From: a virus | Reading direction: 5' to 3' (one strand) | DNA length: 26,501 nucleotides | IMG/VR virus record: IMGVR_UViG_3300050821_007732 | Coordinates: 1-26,501 of that record | Shown: in pieces, positions 4,662 to 12,506 of the stretch | Layout: each line of letters starts with the position of its first letter | Numbering within the stretch: the first letter of the stretch is position 1 | Made by a program: the position numbers and the translations under genes | Notes under the pieces: model-generated | Databases searched by the model: none | Seen by the model: the letters and a program-made list of their open reading frames with translations, nothing else | Told to the model about the DNA's origin: nothing

Positions 4662-6445
4662 GGCCCAAGAGCACCAATATTGACAGGATTAGTGCGTGCC
4701 GCCCCATTGGGATATGCTGGCTGCGAGAATGATGCGGTAGGTAATGTACCGTTGGCTATCGCCGGACTTCCCGCTATCGGATTAAAATTCCATAGCGGCG
4801 TTGAAAGATCAGCAGCCGTAAAAACGCCGCTATTCGCCGTGCTTGTTATCGTGTTCGTCGCACCACCGCCAAGAGCATAATTTCCAGCCGCACTATAAAC
4901 ATGCGCGGTACCAGAAACGGTCGCATCTATTGTGCCGTTCAGCAATATAAGATTGTGATCGATGGTCATGCTATTTGTGACCACATCCACAGTGCCATCA
5001 ATAGTAATGTTAGCGCAGATATTATTGCGTAGGGTGTCGCCGCTAGAGTTTGGCACGCCAGACTGATGTGCTACGCCAAGAATACTGCATCCTCCTCCAT
5101 CATTGGCATTCTGGACATATTTGAATGTGGTGTTGTTCTCGATTGTGCTGTTGGTTAGGCTATAAAACGCGATTGGACCATTCGTTGAACAGTTCGCGAC
5201 GATGTTATTCGTGATGACTGCGCCGTCGATCTGGTCATCAAACGAATCGATACCTTGCGCACCATTCATGTTGCATTGCTGATATAAAGGCAGTTGTGCG
5301 GCCGGCACGGTAAGTTCGTTGCCATAATTACCATCTATGACATCGCCCGTATCCTTGCAGAATGTTGCCGGACTGCAATTCCCAGCCTGATGCTGGATAT
5401 TGTCATTATGGTTGCCGTCAGCGACCGGAAACTGATTGGTGATTGTATTGCGCGCGATTTCGATATTTGCGCCAGCCCAATCAATTCCATCATCTGGCAG
5501 GATGTTGAGAATATTATCAGCCGCTAAAATATTATTCCCGACAAGCGACATCATGGTTTTGTCGCCGCCGCCTGCAGGATTGGCTCCTACAGCCTGAATA
5601 GTATTGTGCGTAATGGAAATGCAGAACACATTGGATGAAGCGTTCTGCCCGCTGATCGCAATAGCATCAGAGCGAGAATTTGCGTTCCACTGGGCGGCAT
5701 TCCATGTCAACGCCGTTGTCTTGTCGGTGGATTGGAAAGTGTTGTTATAAAGAATAATTTGGGTTGAGTTTGGTGAACCGTCGCTTTCGACGCCTATAAA
5801 TGGGGCATTACCATTCTGAAGTGCTTGGAACGTCAGATTTTCCCAAAGGATATTTTTGACATCCTTCAGGCGGTTCCAGCCCGCCAGAATGGGAGACGAT
5901 CCAGCCGCAGGTTGAACGCGAACGAAACCTGAGAACTGCGTTTGAAGCCCGGGACTGGCACCGCCAAAATCGGTCGGATATCCGGGATACGCTCCTCCGC
6001 TGTCCTGCACGTCGAGTGTATCGCCCGCAACCATAACGGTCCCGGCGCCGAGTGCTTTTGTAAATGATTTCCATGGGCTTCCGATGGTCCCAGGATTAGA
6101 ATCGTTGCCACCGGCATTGATGTAATATGTCGTTCCAGTCCAAGTTGACGGGGCTGGCGCGCACCCGGGATAAACCTGCGGGGAATTTGAGATCACGCTG
6201 CCGCCAGAAAATAGCGCAGCCATCTTCACGCCATCCCGAGCGATGGGCGGAGGATTTGGAATAGCAACAATCACATTCGATAGCATCGCCTCGATCAACT
6301 GAGGCTGGACCTCTACCGGGTCATGCTGGATCGCATGATAAATCTCTGGTGTAGGCGTATTGGCTTGCGGCGCGACATTGATATTGACGCAGGCATATGT
6401 AAACAATGCAGTGACAAAAGCGGCGGCTTTGAAAATACTATTCAA
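4658..6445 (-). CDS. Right-handed parallel beta-helix protein with N-terminal export signal (pectate-lyase-like fold)
   Basis: The 595-residue product begins with a Lys, a hydrophobic run and TYAC (Cys19), which looks like a Sec signal or weak lipobox. A Pro-rich linker follows (to about residue 100). From TTYYINAGGNDSNPGTIGSP (105-124) on it has the typical opening of secreted parallel beta-helix proteins, then many N-rich turns such as NNTFQS, HNTIQA, RNTITN, NNIVAN, ENNTTF, RNNICAN. Such folds form polysaccharide lyases, glycosidases and tailspikes; catalytic residues cannot be pointed out. At least eight Cys residues suit an exported protein. The start is TTG: an SD (GGAG) lies seven bases upstream inside the preceding gene, whose TGA it overlaps by 4 bases, and no ATG occurs before the signal. 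Roles to consider are a tailspike/depolymerase or an envelope-attached enzyme. Confidence 0.8.
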   Translation of the reverse strand: MNSIFKAAAFVTALFTYACVNINVAPQANTPTPEIYHAIQHDPVEVQPQLIEAMLSNVIVAIPNPPPIARDGVKMAALFSGGSVISNSPQVYPGCAPAPSTWTGTTYYINAGGNDSNPGTIGSPWKSFTKALGAGTVMVAGDTLDVQDSGGAYPGYPTDFGGASPGLQTQFSGFVRVQPAAGSSPILAGWNRLKDVKNILWENLTFQALQNGNAPFIGVESDGSPNSTQIILYNNTFQSTDKTTALTWNAAQWNANSRSDAIAISGQNASSNVFCISITHNTIQAVGANPAGGGDKTMMSLVGNNILAADNILNILPDDGIDWAGANIEIARNTITNQFPVADGNHNDNIQHQAGNCSPATFCKDTGDVIDGNYGNELTVPAAQLPLYQQCNMNGAQGIDSFDDQIDGAVITNNIVANCSTNGPIAFYSLTNSTIENNTTFKYVQNANDGGGCSILGVAHQSGVPNSSGDTLRNNICANITIDGTVDVVTNSMTIDHNLILLNGTIDATVSGTAHVYSAAGNYALGGGATNTITSTANSGVFTAADLSTPLWNFNPIAGSPAIANGTLPTASFSQPAYPNGAARTNPVNIGALGP

Positions 6446-7173
6446 TGGCCAGCTCCAAGTCCCATTGTCATCCCTCCGAAGGATGAACTACCACCAGCAG
6501 GAGAGCCACCAAAAGCGGCGGCATTCATACCCCATGCACCGCTGATGCAGTTGCTTATTGGCGTAACAGATACAGATGTTATTTGATATTCCGTGAAGAA
6601 ATATGGCAAACCGCTCTTGGAATTTACATTTCCGGAAAATCCTGCGCCAGCCGATTGTCCAGCGCCATCCGCCTCCACGATGGCGACAACTATCCCTGGA
6701 TTTGGCGGGGTAAGGGCTGCGGTCTGCGGCGCTGTGCTTGAGCCTGTGGCCTGCTGCGTCAAACCATGGTTATCCACTGTCCCCATGCCGCTAAATTGAT
6801 AAACAGCCACCGTAAAATAATTTGTCGTTGTGCCAGAGAAGGTTGCCGTCACGACATTAGCGGCATTTCCGATGATGTTGTAGCAATAGAAAAGTCCGAG
6901 ATAATGACCGCCTCGATTTAAATCAGTACCAATTTGAGTATAAATGTTTCCCGCCGTATCGGTGACGGTTATGGCGTTAACGATATCCCTGCTGACCATT
7001 ACCACCAGAAAATTTCCGGTCGTATGATTCGCCGCATCTGCTGATTGGCTATTGGTCGCTGAAACCAAGCCGCCATCGGTATAATTAATAAACGCAATAG
7101 CGGCCAGAGCCGGCTCGACCGATAAGATTATCGCCGCAGACGAAAGCAGCACAAGTAATCTGCGCCTATTCAT
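6442..7173 (-). CDS. Exported beta-sandwich protein with Sec signal peptide, 243 aa
   Basis: From the ATG at 7173 the protein opens with MNRRRLLVLL, a hydrophobic core and a cleavage site after VEPALA, a clear signal peptide. An alternative GTG at 7182 overlaps the previous stop (GTGA) and adds three residues. The mature part is rich in Thr, Asn, Gly and Val. It contains the pattern TDTAGNIYTQIG ... LGLFYCYNIIGNAANVVTAT ... FTVAVYQFSG, recalling small immunoglobulin-like or beta-sandwich modules of secreted proteins and phage receptor-binding proteins. It ends in a Gly/Ser-rich tail (GGSSSFGGMTMGLGAG). Cys residues are consistent with the periplasm or outside. It is coupled by overlap to the beta-helix gene. 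Function is unknown; an adhesin-like or virion-decorating role fits. Confidence 0.75.
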   Translation of the reverse strand: MNRRRLLVLLSSAAIILSVEPALAAIAFINYTDGGLVSATNSQSADAANHTTGNFLVVMVSRDIVNAITVTDTAGNIYTQIGTDLNRGGHYLGLFYCYNIIGNAANVVTATFSGTTTNYFTVAVYQFSGMGTVDNHGLTQQATGSSTAPQTAALTPPNPGIVVAIVEADGAGQSAGAGFSGNVNSKSGLPYFFTEYQITSVSVTPISNCISGAWGMNAAAFGGSPAGGSSSFGGMTMGLGAGH

Positions 7174-7178
7174 AGTGA

Positions 7179-8093
7179 TCACTTATAGAACACATTGATG
7201 ATATATTCGTCGGCAGTCGGAAGGCCTGTGCCTCCATAGACGGTTCCAACACATTGCGTGATCGCCGTTGTGAACGGAAGGCCAAATACATCTTCTCTGA
7301 TAATACCGGCACCAGAAGTGGAATTTGCCGGGATCATCGTATGATATTTGGCTGTGGCTGTAGCAGCACAAGATACAGAACCTTGGGCGGCATCATAATA
7401 GTTCACATAGAGAATGGTGGCGTTGTTGTTCACCATCTCTATGCCATAAAGCTGCCCAGGAGAGGCATCGATTGCCAACGCAGTATTATTGGCTGGAACA
7501 TATTGGCTTGAAATTGACAAGCCACCTGCCGTCGATGCCACATTGTCAATGCGCAAACTGCGATTATTTGGATCAAGGCTCATATAGCCCTGAGTACCAT
7601 TCGTTAACGCGCTGGCGGACGTTTCTGCCACGGCCGCCACGCCTGAATATTGCAGGCCAGTCTTGGATGTTCCATCCGTCGAGCCACTAATAACCGCAAG
7701 TGAAGTGGCCGTAACTGGAATACCGCCAGAAGTCGAAGCCCCATTAACCTGCGTTATATTGACTGGTAGACCCGTTCCAAGTCCCACATAACTTCCGCCG
7801 CCAGTTGTCGAATCAAAGACCGGCTGTACATAGGCCGCGCCAGCTTTCGAGGCCGTAGGGACTGCTGTAGCCGTGGCGATTGTGGGTAGCGTTGAAGTGA
7901 TAGTTACGGCGCTATTGCCTCCAGCGCCAGAACCGCCAGTCGTAGGGACATTACAATTCGCGGTTCCAACAGCGCAGAGAGTAAAGCTGCCATCTGCATT
8001 CGTAGACTGGACAATCACCAAGGATTGCGTCTGCGCGAAGGCTCCGCTTGATCCTAAAAGGATGGCTGCAAATGCAGCAAGAAATCTTTTCAT
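7179..8093 (-). CDS. Exported Gly/Thr/Ser-rich protein with Sec signal peptide, 304 aa
   Basis: The N-terminus MKRFLAAFAAILLGSSGAFA followed by QTQS is a textbook Sec signal peptide with AFA cleavage. The mature chain is low in charge and rich in Gly, Thr, Ser, Ala and Val. It has a Cys pair near the mature N-terminus (LCAVGTANC) and another in the C-terminal domain (SCAAT ... TQCVG). The last 90 residues (PGQLYGIEMVNNNATILYVN, then IPANSTSGAG and YIINVFYK) match a beta-rich domain I recall from phage structural clusters. A strong SD (TAGGAGAATATC-ATG) is fused to the fibre gene's stop. It heads a run of coupled genes (beta-sandwich, beta-helix, O-antigen ligase-like). A virion appendage protein with a signal peptide is unusual; an envelope protein is the alternative. 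Confidence 0.76.
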   Translation of the reverse strand: MKRFLAAFAAILLGSSGAFAQTQSLVIVQSTNADGSFTLCAVGTANCNVPTTGGSGAGGNSAVTITSTLPTIATATAVPTASKAGAAYVQPVFDSTTGGGSYVGLGTGLPVNITQVNGASTSGGIPVTATSLAVISGSTDGTSKTGLQYSGVAAVAETSASALTNGTQGYMSLDPNNRSLRIDNVASTAGGLSISSQYVPANNTALAIDASPGQLYGIEMVNNNATILYVNYYDAAQGSVSCAATATAKYHTMIPANSTSGAGIIREDVFGLPFTTAITQCVGTVYGGTGLPTADEYIINVFYK

Positions 8094-8102
8094 GATATTC
8101 TC

Positions 8103-8795
8103 CTAAACCGTTGGATAGAACACGCCTGAGAAACGGGTAAATCCATTACCCCCTATGACGCTATTACCTTTGCTACCCCCCTGGATGCGGATATTGAGTT
8201 GCGCTGTCTCAGATAGCGCAAGAGGGATCATATCGGAAATCGAGAATGATAATTGATTTGATGCCGATAGATTGACCGTATTCTGGTCATTGCTAATATA
8301 AATTCTCCCCCCACTTGTCTCTATGGCGCAATATGCTTCCGTGAAGCTGTTTGTCAGACTTCCGACTTGAACTCTCCCATTCACAAGAAGTTGTCCGGCA
8401 ACTGGTGCGGTGAATTTAGAACTCACAAGACTAAATCCACTTCCTACATTGAAATCGGCAGTATCGAATGTAACTTGATAATCCGTCCCATCGCCTGTCA
8501 CATTATTTTGCGTGGTTGAATTATAGACGGCAAATCTTATCCGCTGATATTGCTGATATGTGACGTAATCCCCGGTTGTCGTGGCAACAGCAGCTCCGGT
8601 ATGCTTATACCCGCCCATTGGAAGATTGGCAGTAGCAACGCCCTGACCATCTCGGGTTAGGCAGTTTCCAAAGCCATTCCCGGCCATATCCGTTTCCTGC
8701 GTATCCATGCGGGACGCAGTAATAGGAATTGCGTTCGCGGCATCGTTCTCCCAATTATAGGTGAGGTTAAATGTGCCTGTGCCGTTCCAACCCAT
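8103..8795 (-). CDS. Tail fibre protein with C1q-like C-terminal domain
   Basis: The N-terminal part contains RDGQGVATANLPMGGYKHTG and TTGDYVTYQQ (about residues 48-82), a recurrent linker pattern in phage tail fibres (xxNLPMGGxxxTGxAxxxxxGDYVxY). From about residue 88 the sequence FAVYNSTTQNNVTGDGTDYQ and onward, with alternating strands and SGFSLVSSKFTAPVAGQLLV, resembles the C1q/TNF-like jelly-roll that trimerises and often forms fibre tips. There is no signal peptide, in contrast to the next genes. Start context is good (AGGAAAAAGTCAA-ATG). It follows the ejection-protein genes and precedes the exported proteins, the usual place for receptor-binding genes. It probably attaches to the short tail and contacts the host surface. 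At 230 residues it is short and may be an adaptor or side fibre. Confidence 0.82.
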   Translation of the reverse strand: MGWNGTGTFNLTYNWENDAANAIPITASRMDTQETDMAGNGFGNCLTRDGQGVATANLPMGGYKHTGAAVATTTGDYVTYQQYQRIRFAVYNSTTQNNVTGDGTDYQVTFDTADFNVGSGFSLVSSKFTAPVAGQLLVNGRVQVGSLTNSFTEAYCAIETSGGRIYISNDQNTVNLSASNQLSFSISDMIPLALSETAQLNIRIQGGSKGNSVIGGNGFTRFSGVFYPTV

Positions 8796-8890
8796 TTGAC
8801 TTTTTCCTAATTCACATTATTTCTAGTGTTATGAACGAACCATGGCTATATCGCGCCATCGAAATTATCTGTGCCATAGCCTTTTGGTCC
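8796..8890 (-). other. Longest gap in the window: imperfect inverted repeat and micro-ORF, nothing firm
   Basis: These 95 bases separate the ejection-protein gene from the tail fibre gene. They hold a 6-base inverted repeat (8844-8849 with 8876-8881, GGCTAT/ATAGCC) 26 bases apart, a 21-codon minus-strand frame at 8812-8877, and the fibre gene's ribosome binding site. I see no good -35/-10 pair and no T-tract terminator. It could be a leader or a remnant gene. Confidence 0.3.
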
Positions 8891-10591
8891 TCAATTCGAA
8901 TTTTGTGTGAGAGCGGGAAGCAGCGCAGCAGACAGGGCCGGCGCTCCATTTCGCAGAAGCGAGCCGATCTGAGCAGCAGTTTGTGGGCCATATGGGCGTT
9001 TTGTTATTGCACCTCTGAGAAGTGCCTGAACTGGTTTGGTCGCACCAAGAGAAAGCCCGGCTCCGGTACTTAAAACTCCTAATCCAGTATCTCCTGTGGC
9101 CATATGCTCGCCTCCACCAGCAAGGGCAGCAGCAAGTAATCCAACCATATGCCTACCGGCAGTCCCACTATCTGGAACAGTTGCGGGAAGCACACTTTGG
9201 CCAGCCGTTGAAAGGTCTTGCATCAGAGAATTGCCCGCAGCATTTGTATATCTCGTTCCGCCGCCCTTCACAGCCTTTCCAAGCTGTGCTGGCGTGAACA
9301 TGCCGGTTATGGATTTATCCGCCGCGCCTTCCGCCCTGGCATAATTGGCATACCCAGTATTTATCGCTTTAAGTTGTGGTGCTTGTGCTGGATTTTGGCG
9401 CGCAATGAAATCATTGAACGTGTCCCGCGCATCAAAAAGTGCATCGCTGAGATTGCGCTGATCTGGGTCTGAACTTTTGGCGAAGTTCCGCGCCTGATAA
9501 CTCAGGTTTGATTGAATATCTTTGAGGGTGTCGCCATCATAAAATCCCTTGGCGCTCTTATTGACCTGAGAAGAAATGATGCTGGCAAGTTGCTGCTGTT
9601 TTGAAGCATTAAGCCCATAATCGCGAACTCCATTATTCACAAGATCAGTCATGTCTTGGGCGAGCTGTTGATCTTGTGTGGCGCTCATTGTTGGCAATAA
9701 CGAATCATATGCATTACCAAGTTTTTCTTGGGCATATTGAATCGCCGAATGTCCCGTTAGCCCATTTGGGAGTTTTTCCCCAACAGGCGCCAAGGACCGA
9801 TTTATTACTGCTGAATTAAGACCAGCTATAGCGTCACGCTGACGCGCTTTTACGATATCGCCAACAAAAGGAATTGATGTTGCTGAGTCTTCCAAAGTTC
9901 GCGCAGTGCCACCAAGGGTTTGCCCCACTGTAAGCGGAACCCTTGCGGCCAATAAAGTTCGAACATCTGGAGATAATGAAGGGTTTGCCATGCTTGCAAG
10001 AGCGTGGCCGCCAACGCCTAATGCCGCCCCAAGTCCGAGTTGTTTTGCCTTTTCTGTAGTATAGTCCTGTGAAGGATCAACTGGTGCCGTTGATCCATAG
10101 GCGGACCCTTTAAGAAGCGCATTTGCAAGTTTTCCAACTTTTCCTAAAGCGCTTATGCCCGCTGCCGGCAACTCCACTTCACTAGCCGCCATATTTGCCG
10201 GTGAAGCAATTTCACCGATGAATTTGCCAGGATTGGCCCCCACTGTTCCTGTCGCATCGCGCGCGCCTTCATAGGACTGAGTGCTTTGAGACGCCAAATT
10301 ACCCATTTGGTCGCCAGCATTGTTCAAATAATTGCTGACGGGATTGGGTGTATATCCGCCCAAAGAGGTAATGGCCGCACCGCCCTTATAAATATCCTGA
10401 TCCAGGCCATAAACGCCTTGCATAGCCCCTCCCATGGCCTGCCCGACAGGATTTGCCATCATCTTCTGGCGGAATGTTGGGGGTGCAGGCGGGGGCAATA
10501 ATCCTTGCTGACTAGCCATGGCTCCAACATCAGGATGCTGCTGCAAAAGCTGCAAAAGCTGCTCATCCGAAAGGGTGCTGAGATCGGCCAT
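8891..10591 (-). CDS. Ejection/internal virion protein candidate, 566 aa
   Basis: The protein begins with a short helix (LSDEQLLQLLQQ) and a Pro-rich linker (GLLPPPAPP). Long Ala/Gly-rich stretches follow, mixed with helices such as AKQLGLGAALGVGGHALASM and MVGLLAAALAGGGEHMATGD, and the chain ends in an Ala/Leu-rich segment. This mix of amphipathic helices and glycine-rich weakly hydrophobic segments is typical of podovirus DNA-ejection (pilot) proteins, which leave the virion with the genome and form a conduit through the envelope. It sits after three other ejection-type genes and before the fibre, the usual location. The ATG shares a base with the upstream stop (TAATG) and has an AAAGG box. 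No lytic domain was recognised. The role is inferred from composition and position. Confidence 0.75.
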   Translation of the reverse strand: MADLSTLSDEQLLQLLQQHPDVGAMASQQGLLPPPAPPTFRQKMMANPVGQAMGGAMQGVYGLDQDIYKGGAAITSLGGYTPNPVSNYLNNAGDQMGNLASQSTQSYEGARDATGTVGANPGKFIGEIASPANMAASEVELPAAGISALGKVGKLANALLKGSAYGSTAPVDPSQDYTTEKAKQLGLGAALGVGGHALASMANPSLSPDVRTLLAARVPLTVGQTLGGTARTLEDSATSIPFVGDIVKARQRDAIAGLNSAVINRSLAPVGEKLPNGLTGHSAIQYAQEKLGNAYDSLLPTMSATQDQQLAQDMTDLVNNGVRDYGLNASKQQQLASIISSQVNKSAKGFYDGDTLKDIQSNLSYQARNFAKSSDPDQRNLSDALFDARDTFNDFIARQNPAQAPQLKAINTGYANYARAEGAADKSITGMFTPAQLGKAVKGGGTRYTNAAGNSLMQDLSTAGQSVLPATVPDSGTAGRHMVGLLAAALAGGGEHMATGDTGLGVLSTGAGLSLGATKPVQALLRGAITKRPYGPQTAAQIGSLLRNGAPALSAALLPALTQNSN

Positions 10592-12195
10592 TATTTGACC
10601 TTTCCGCGTCGGCGCAGTTCATCAACAATTTCTTGCGCCGATGGATTATTTATAGCCGGATAGGATTGAGTCGGTGTGCGCGGAGGGTTGGCGGCATTTG
10701 GACTATTAAGATTGGCCGCAGTATTTTGCGCTGCCGCCCGATTATTAATCACCTCAGTTTTCAATGTCTGAAGCATTCTCAGGCGATCTGCGGCCGGTAC
10801 TTCTGCTGGGATGCCTCCGCCAGCCTGAATCTGCTTGACGATGGGAATGTCCACACGGCCAAGACCAAGATTTTTAATGCCCCCCAGGATACCAATGCTA
10901 TTCAGTTGCTGCCATTGAGCTAGCGCGCCAGCATCCCCTCTGAAGCCGGGAAGATTTGGCGCAACCTGATTTATCTCTGCCTTCCAATTTGGAGGAAGTA
11001 CAGTTCCGTCCGGAACATTGTTATTAATGGCAATCATACCATCAATCGCTTTTAGAAGCGCATCGGATGTAGCCTGAACATGGCCAGAATTTGCAGCGGC
11101 TGCACCGGCTGCTTTATTGATTTCAGCTTGTGCCACGCTCTGCCCGATTTGAGGTAGCCGAAGATTAAGGCCAGGAATAGGAGGGGATTGCTGCGACGGA
11201 TTTCCAGCTTGCTTATTCGCTGGGGCAGTTGGAGGTGGAGAAACTGGCTGTTTAGAGCCATAAGGAACCACGTCTCCTGCGCGCATGGGAATAACGCGGC
11301 CGTCCGAAAGTGTGACCTCAATCACCCGGTTCTGCTCTTTGGCAGCTTCGATTTGTCCGGCAGTACCAGCAGCGGCTTCCGCACCACCTTGGATCATGTG
11401 CGCGATTGGCTCATTATTCGGGCCAGTCGTATAATACACATTACTACTTTCATTGGGGCCATAAACGATTTGACCATTTGGCAAACGAATGAACCCCTCA
11501 GGACGAACCTCGATGCTGCCTGATTTACCAATAATGCCACCGATTGCCTGCTGTTGCGCTCCAGGATCATTAGGATTCGCAAAGGCAGCGTTTTTCATTT
11601 CTGGCGTTGGCCCTTTTGCAGCCGCCAAGGCCGTGAAATAGGTTTGGGGACTTTGAGAATAAGCTAACATTGAAGCCTCATGAGAAAGCCCGGGAAGGTC
11701 TGGAATCATCTGACCCATGGCGCCTGGGATGGTGCGTTGGCCTTGGGGCTGCGATTGCCATTGCTGTGGTTCTGAACTGCCATAACGCTGCTGCAAAACC
11801 TGCTGGCTCTGGGGATCAATTGGCTGGCCAGCCATCGGATTTTGAGCCTGCGGCTGAAGCTGTTGATTGGGCTGTGGGGTTTGCCCGTGTGCCATCATTG
11901 GGCCAGAACCGGGATTGTTGGAAATCTGGCTTTCGTTAGGTTGTCCCCAAGTGGGCTGGGATTGCTGCTGGGGAGCATAAAGATTCGCCATATCCTGATT
12001 AGCCCGCTTGGCCAGCATGGCCCCCAGGATGGCGTTTCCGGCGCTTCTGAGGCCTCCATAGCCGCCTTTGCCGGGTTCGCCTGTGCCCTGTTGCAAAAGG
12101 GCGTTTCCAAGCCCCTGGCGCTGCTGAATGGCGATCTGCTGGGCATATAGCTCGGGAGCGACTAAGGCGAGAGGGTTAAAACCGGAGCTGCTCAT
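10591..12195 (-). CDS. Glutamine-rich ejection/internal virion protein candidate, 534 aa
   Basis: I choose the ATG at 12195 (MSSSGFNPLALVAPELYAQQ), which overlaps the previous stop as ATGA; the frame is open 36 codons further but that part overlaps the upstream gene. Residues about 20-170 are extremely rich in Gln, Pro and Gly (for example QAQNPMAGQPIDPQSQQVLQ), a disordered tract. The C-terminal half is more ordered, with Ala-rich helices and an ending EIVDELRRRGKVK. Such proteins occur in podovirus clusters between the stabilisation protein and the fibre, and are usually regarded as minor virion proteins delivered with the DNA. It is co-translated with both neighbours. No enzyme motif is visible. 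Confidence 0.74.
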   Translation of the reverse strand: MSSSGFNPLALVAPELYAQQIAIQQRQGLGNALLQQGTGEPGKGGYGGLRSAGNAILGAMLAKRANQDMANLYAPQQQSQPTWGQPNESQISNNPGSGPMMAHGQTPQPNQQLQPQAQNPMAGQPIDPQSQQVLQQRYGSSEPQQWQSQPQGQRTIPGAMGQMIPDLPGLSHEASMLAYSQSPQTYFTALAAAKGPTPEMKNAAFANPNDPGAQQQAIGGIIGKSGSIEVRPEGFIRLPNGQIVYGPNESSNVYYTTGPNNEPIAHMIQGGAEAAAGTAGQIEAAKEQNRVIEVTLSDGRVIPMRAGDVVPYGSKQPVSPPPTAPANKQAGNPSQQSPPIPGLNLRLPQIGQSVAQAEINKAAGAAAANSGHVQATSDALLKAIDGMIAINNNVPDGTVLPPNWKAEINQVAPNLPGFRGDAGALAQWQQLNSIGILGGIKNLGLGRVDIPIVKQIQAGGGIPAEVPAADRLRMLQTLKTEVINNRAAAQNTAANLNSPNAANPPRTPTQSYPAINNPSAQEIVDELRRRGKVK

Positions 12196-12506
12196 GAACC
12201 GCCCATTCCGAATAGACCTTTGGCCCAATTTGCCGCGCGGCCTAAGCCGGTAGTACCTACTTGCGGAGTGACTTGGACCGGCGAAATGCCCTGAGCCGTC
12301 CATCTGGCATTATTGGCTATATTTCGATCCGCCAGCGCGCCCGCTATGGCGCTGCCGGCATTGGCAATACCGGAGTTCTGCCCTTGAGCCTGATTTCCCA
12401 TAAGAGCCTGCGCCATGGCTTGCCGGCGCTGCTGGTCCTGCAGCGCTTGCCATTGCTGCATAAGTTCTGGAGTCATTTGGGCGGTGGAAATGCCAGGATT
12501 GCTCAT
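12192..12506 (-). CDS. Small Gln/Ala-rich virion-type protein, 104 aa
   Basis: This 104-residue protein has a Gln-rich helix (PELMQQWQALQDQQRRQAMA, about residues 13-32), then an Ala/Gly/Asn-rich stretch (NSGIANAGSAIAGALADRNI) and a hydrophobic-glycine end (AKGLFGMGGS). The composition matches its two larger neighbours, suggesting all three belong to the same ejection assembly. It overlaps the gene before and after by 4 bases each (ATGA), so stoichiometry may be set by coupled translation; its own ribosome binding site is weak. There is no recognisable family. The reading frame is well supported by the overlaps; its role is inferred from context. Confidence 0.7.
   Translation of the reverse strand: MSNPGISTAQMTPELMQQWQALQDQQRRQAMAQALMGNQAQGQNSGIANAGSAIAGALADRNIANNARWTAQGISPVQVTPQVGTTGLGRAANWAKGLFGMGGS

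Noticed and set aside
7120-7173. Twin-arginine (Tat) signal on the 243-aa protein because of RRR near the start
   Set aside because: The motif lacks the S/T before and F/L-K after the arginines; the ALA cleavage site and short hydrophobic core fit a normal Sec signal.
8812-8877. 21-codon minus-strand micro-ORF before the fibre gene
   Set aside because: A purine-rich box precedes it, but the peptide is too short and featureless to support as a gene.
8771-9073. Plus-strand 100-codon frame with a hydrophobic stretch across the 8796-8890 gap
   Set aside because: Most of it is antisense to the end of the 566-aa gene, it has no supporting neighbours on that strand, and its later part is Arg/Ser-rich shadow sequence.
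10540-10570. Short direct repeat near 10540-10563 (GCAAAAGCT units)
   Set aside because: It encodes the LLQLLQQ helix at the start of the 566-aa protein; two short units in a Gln/Leu-coding stretch are expected by chance.
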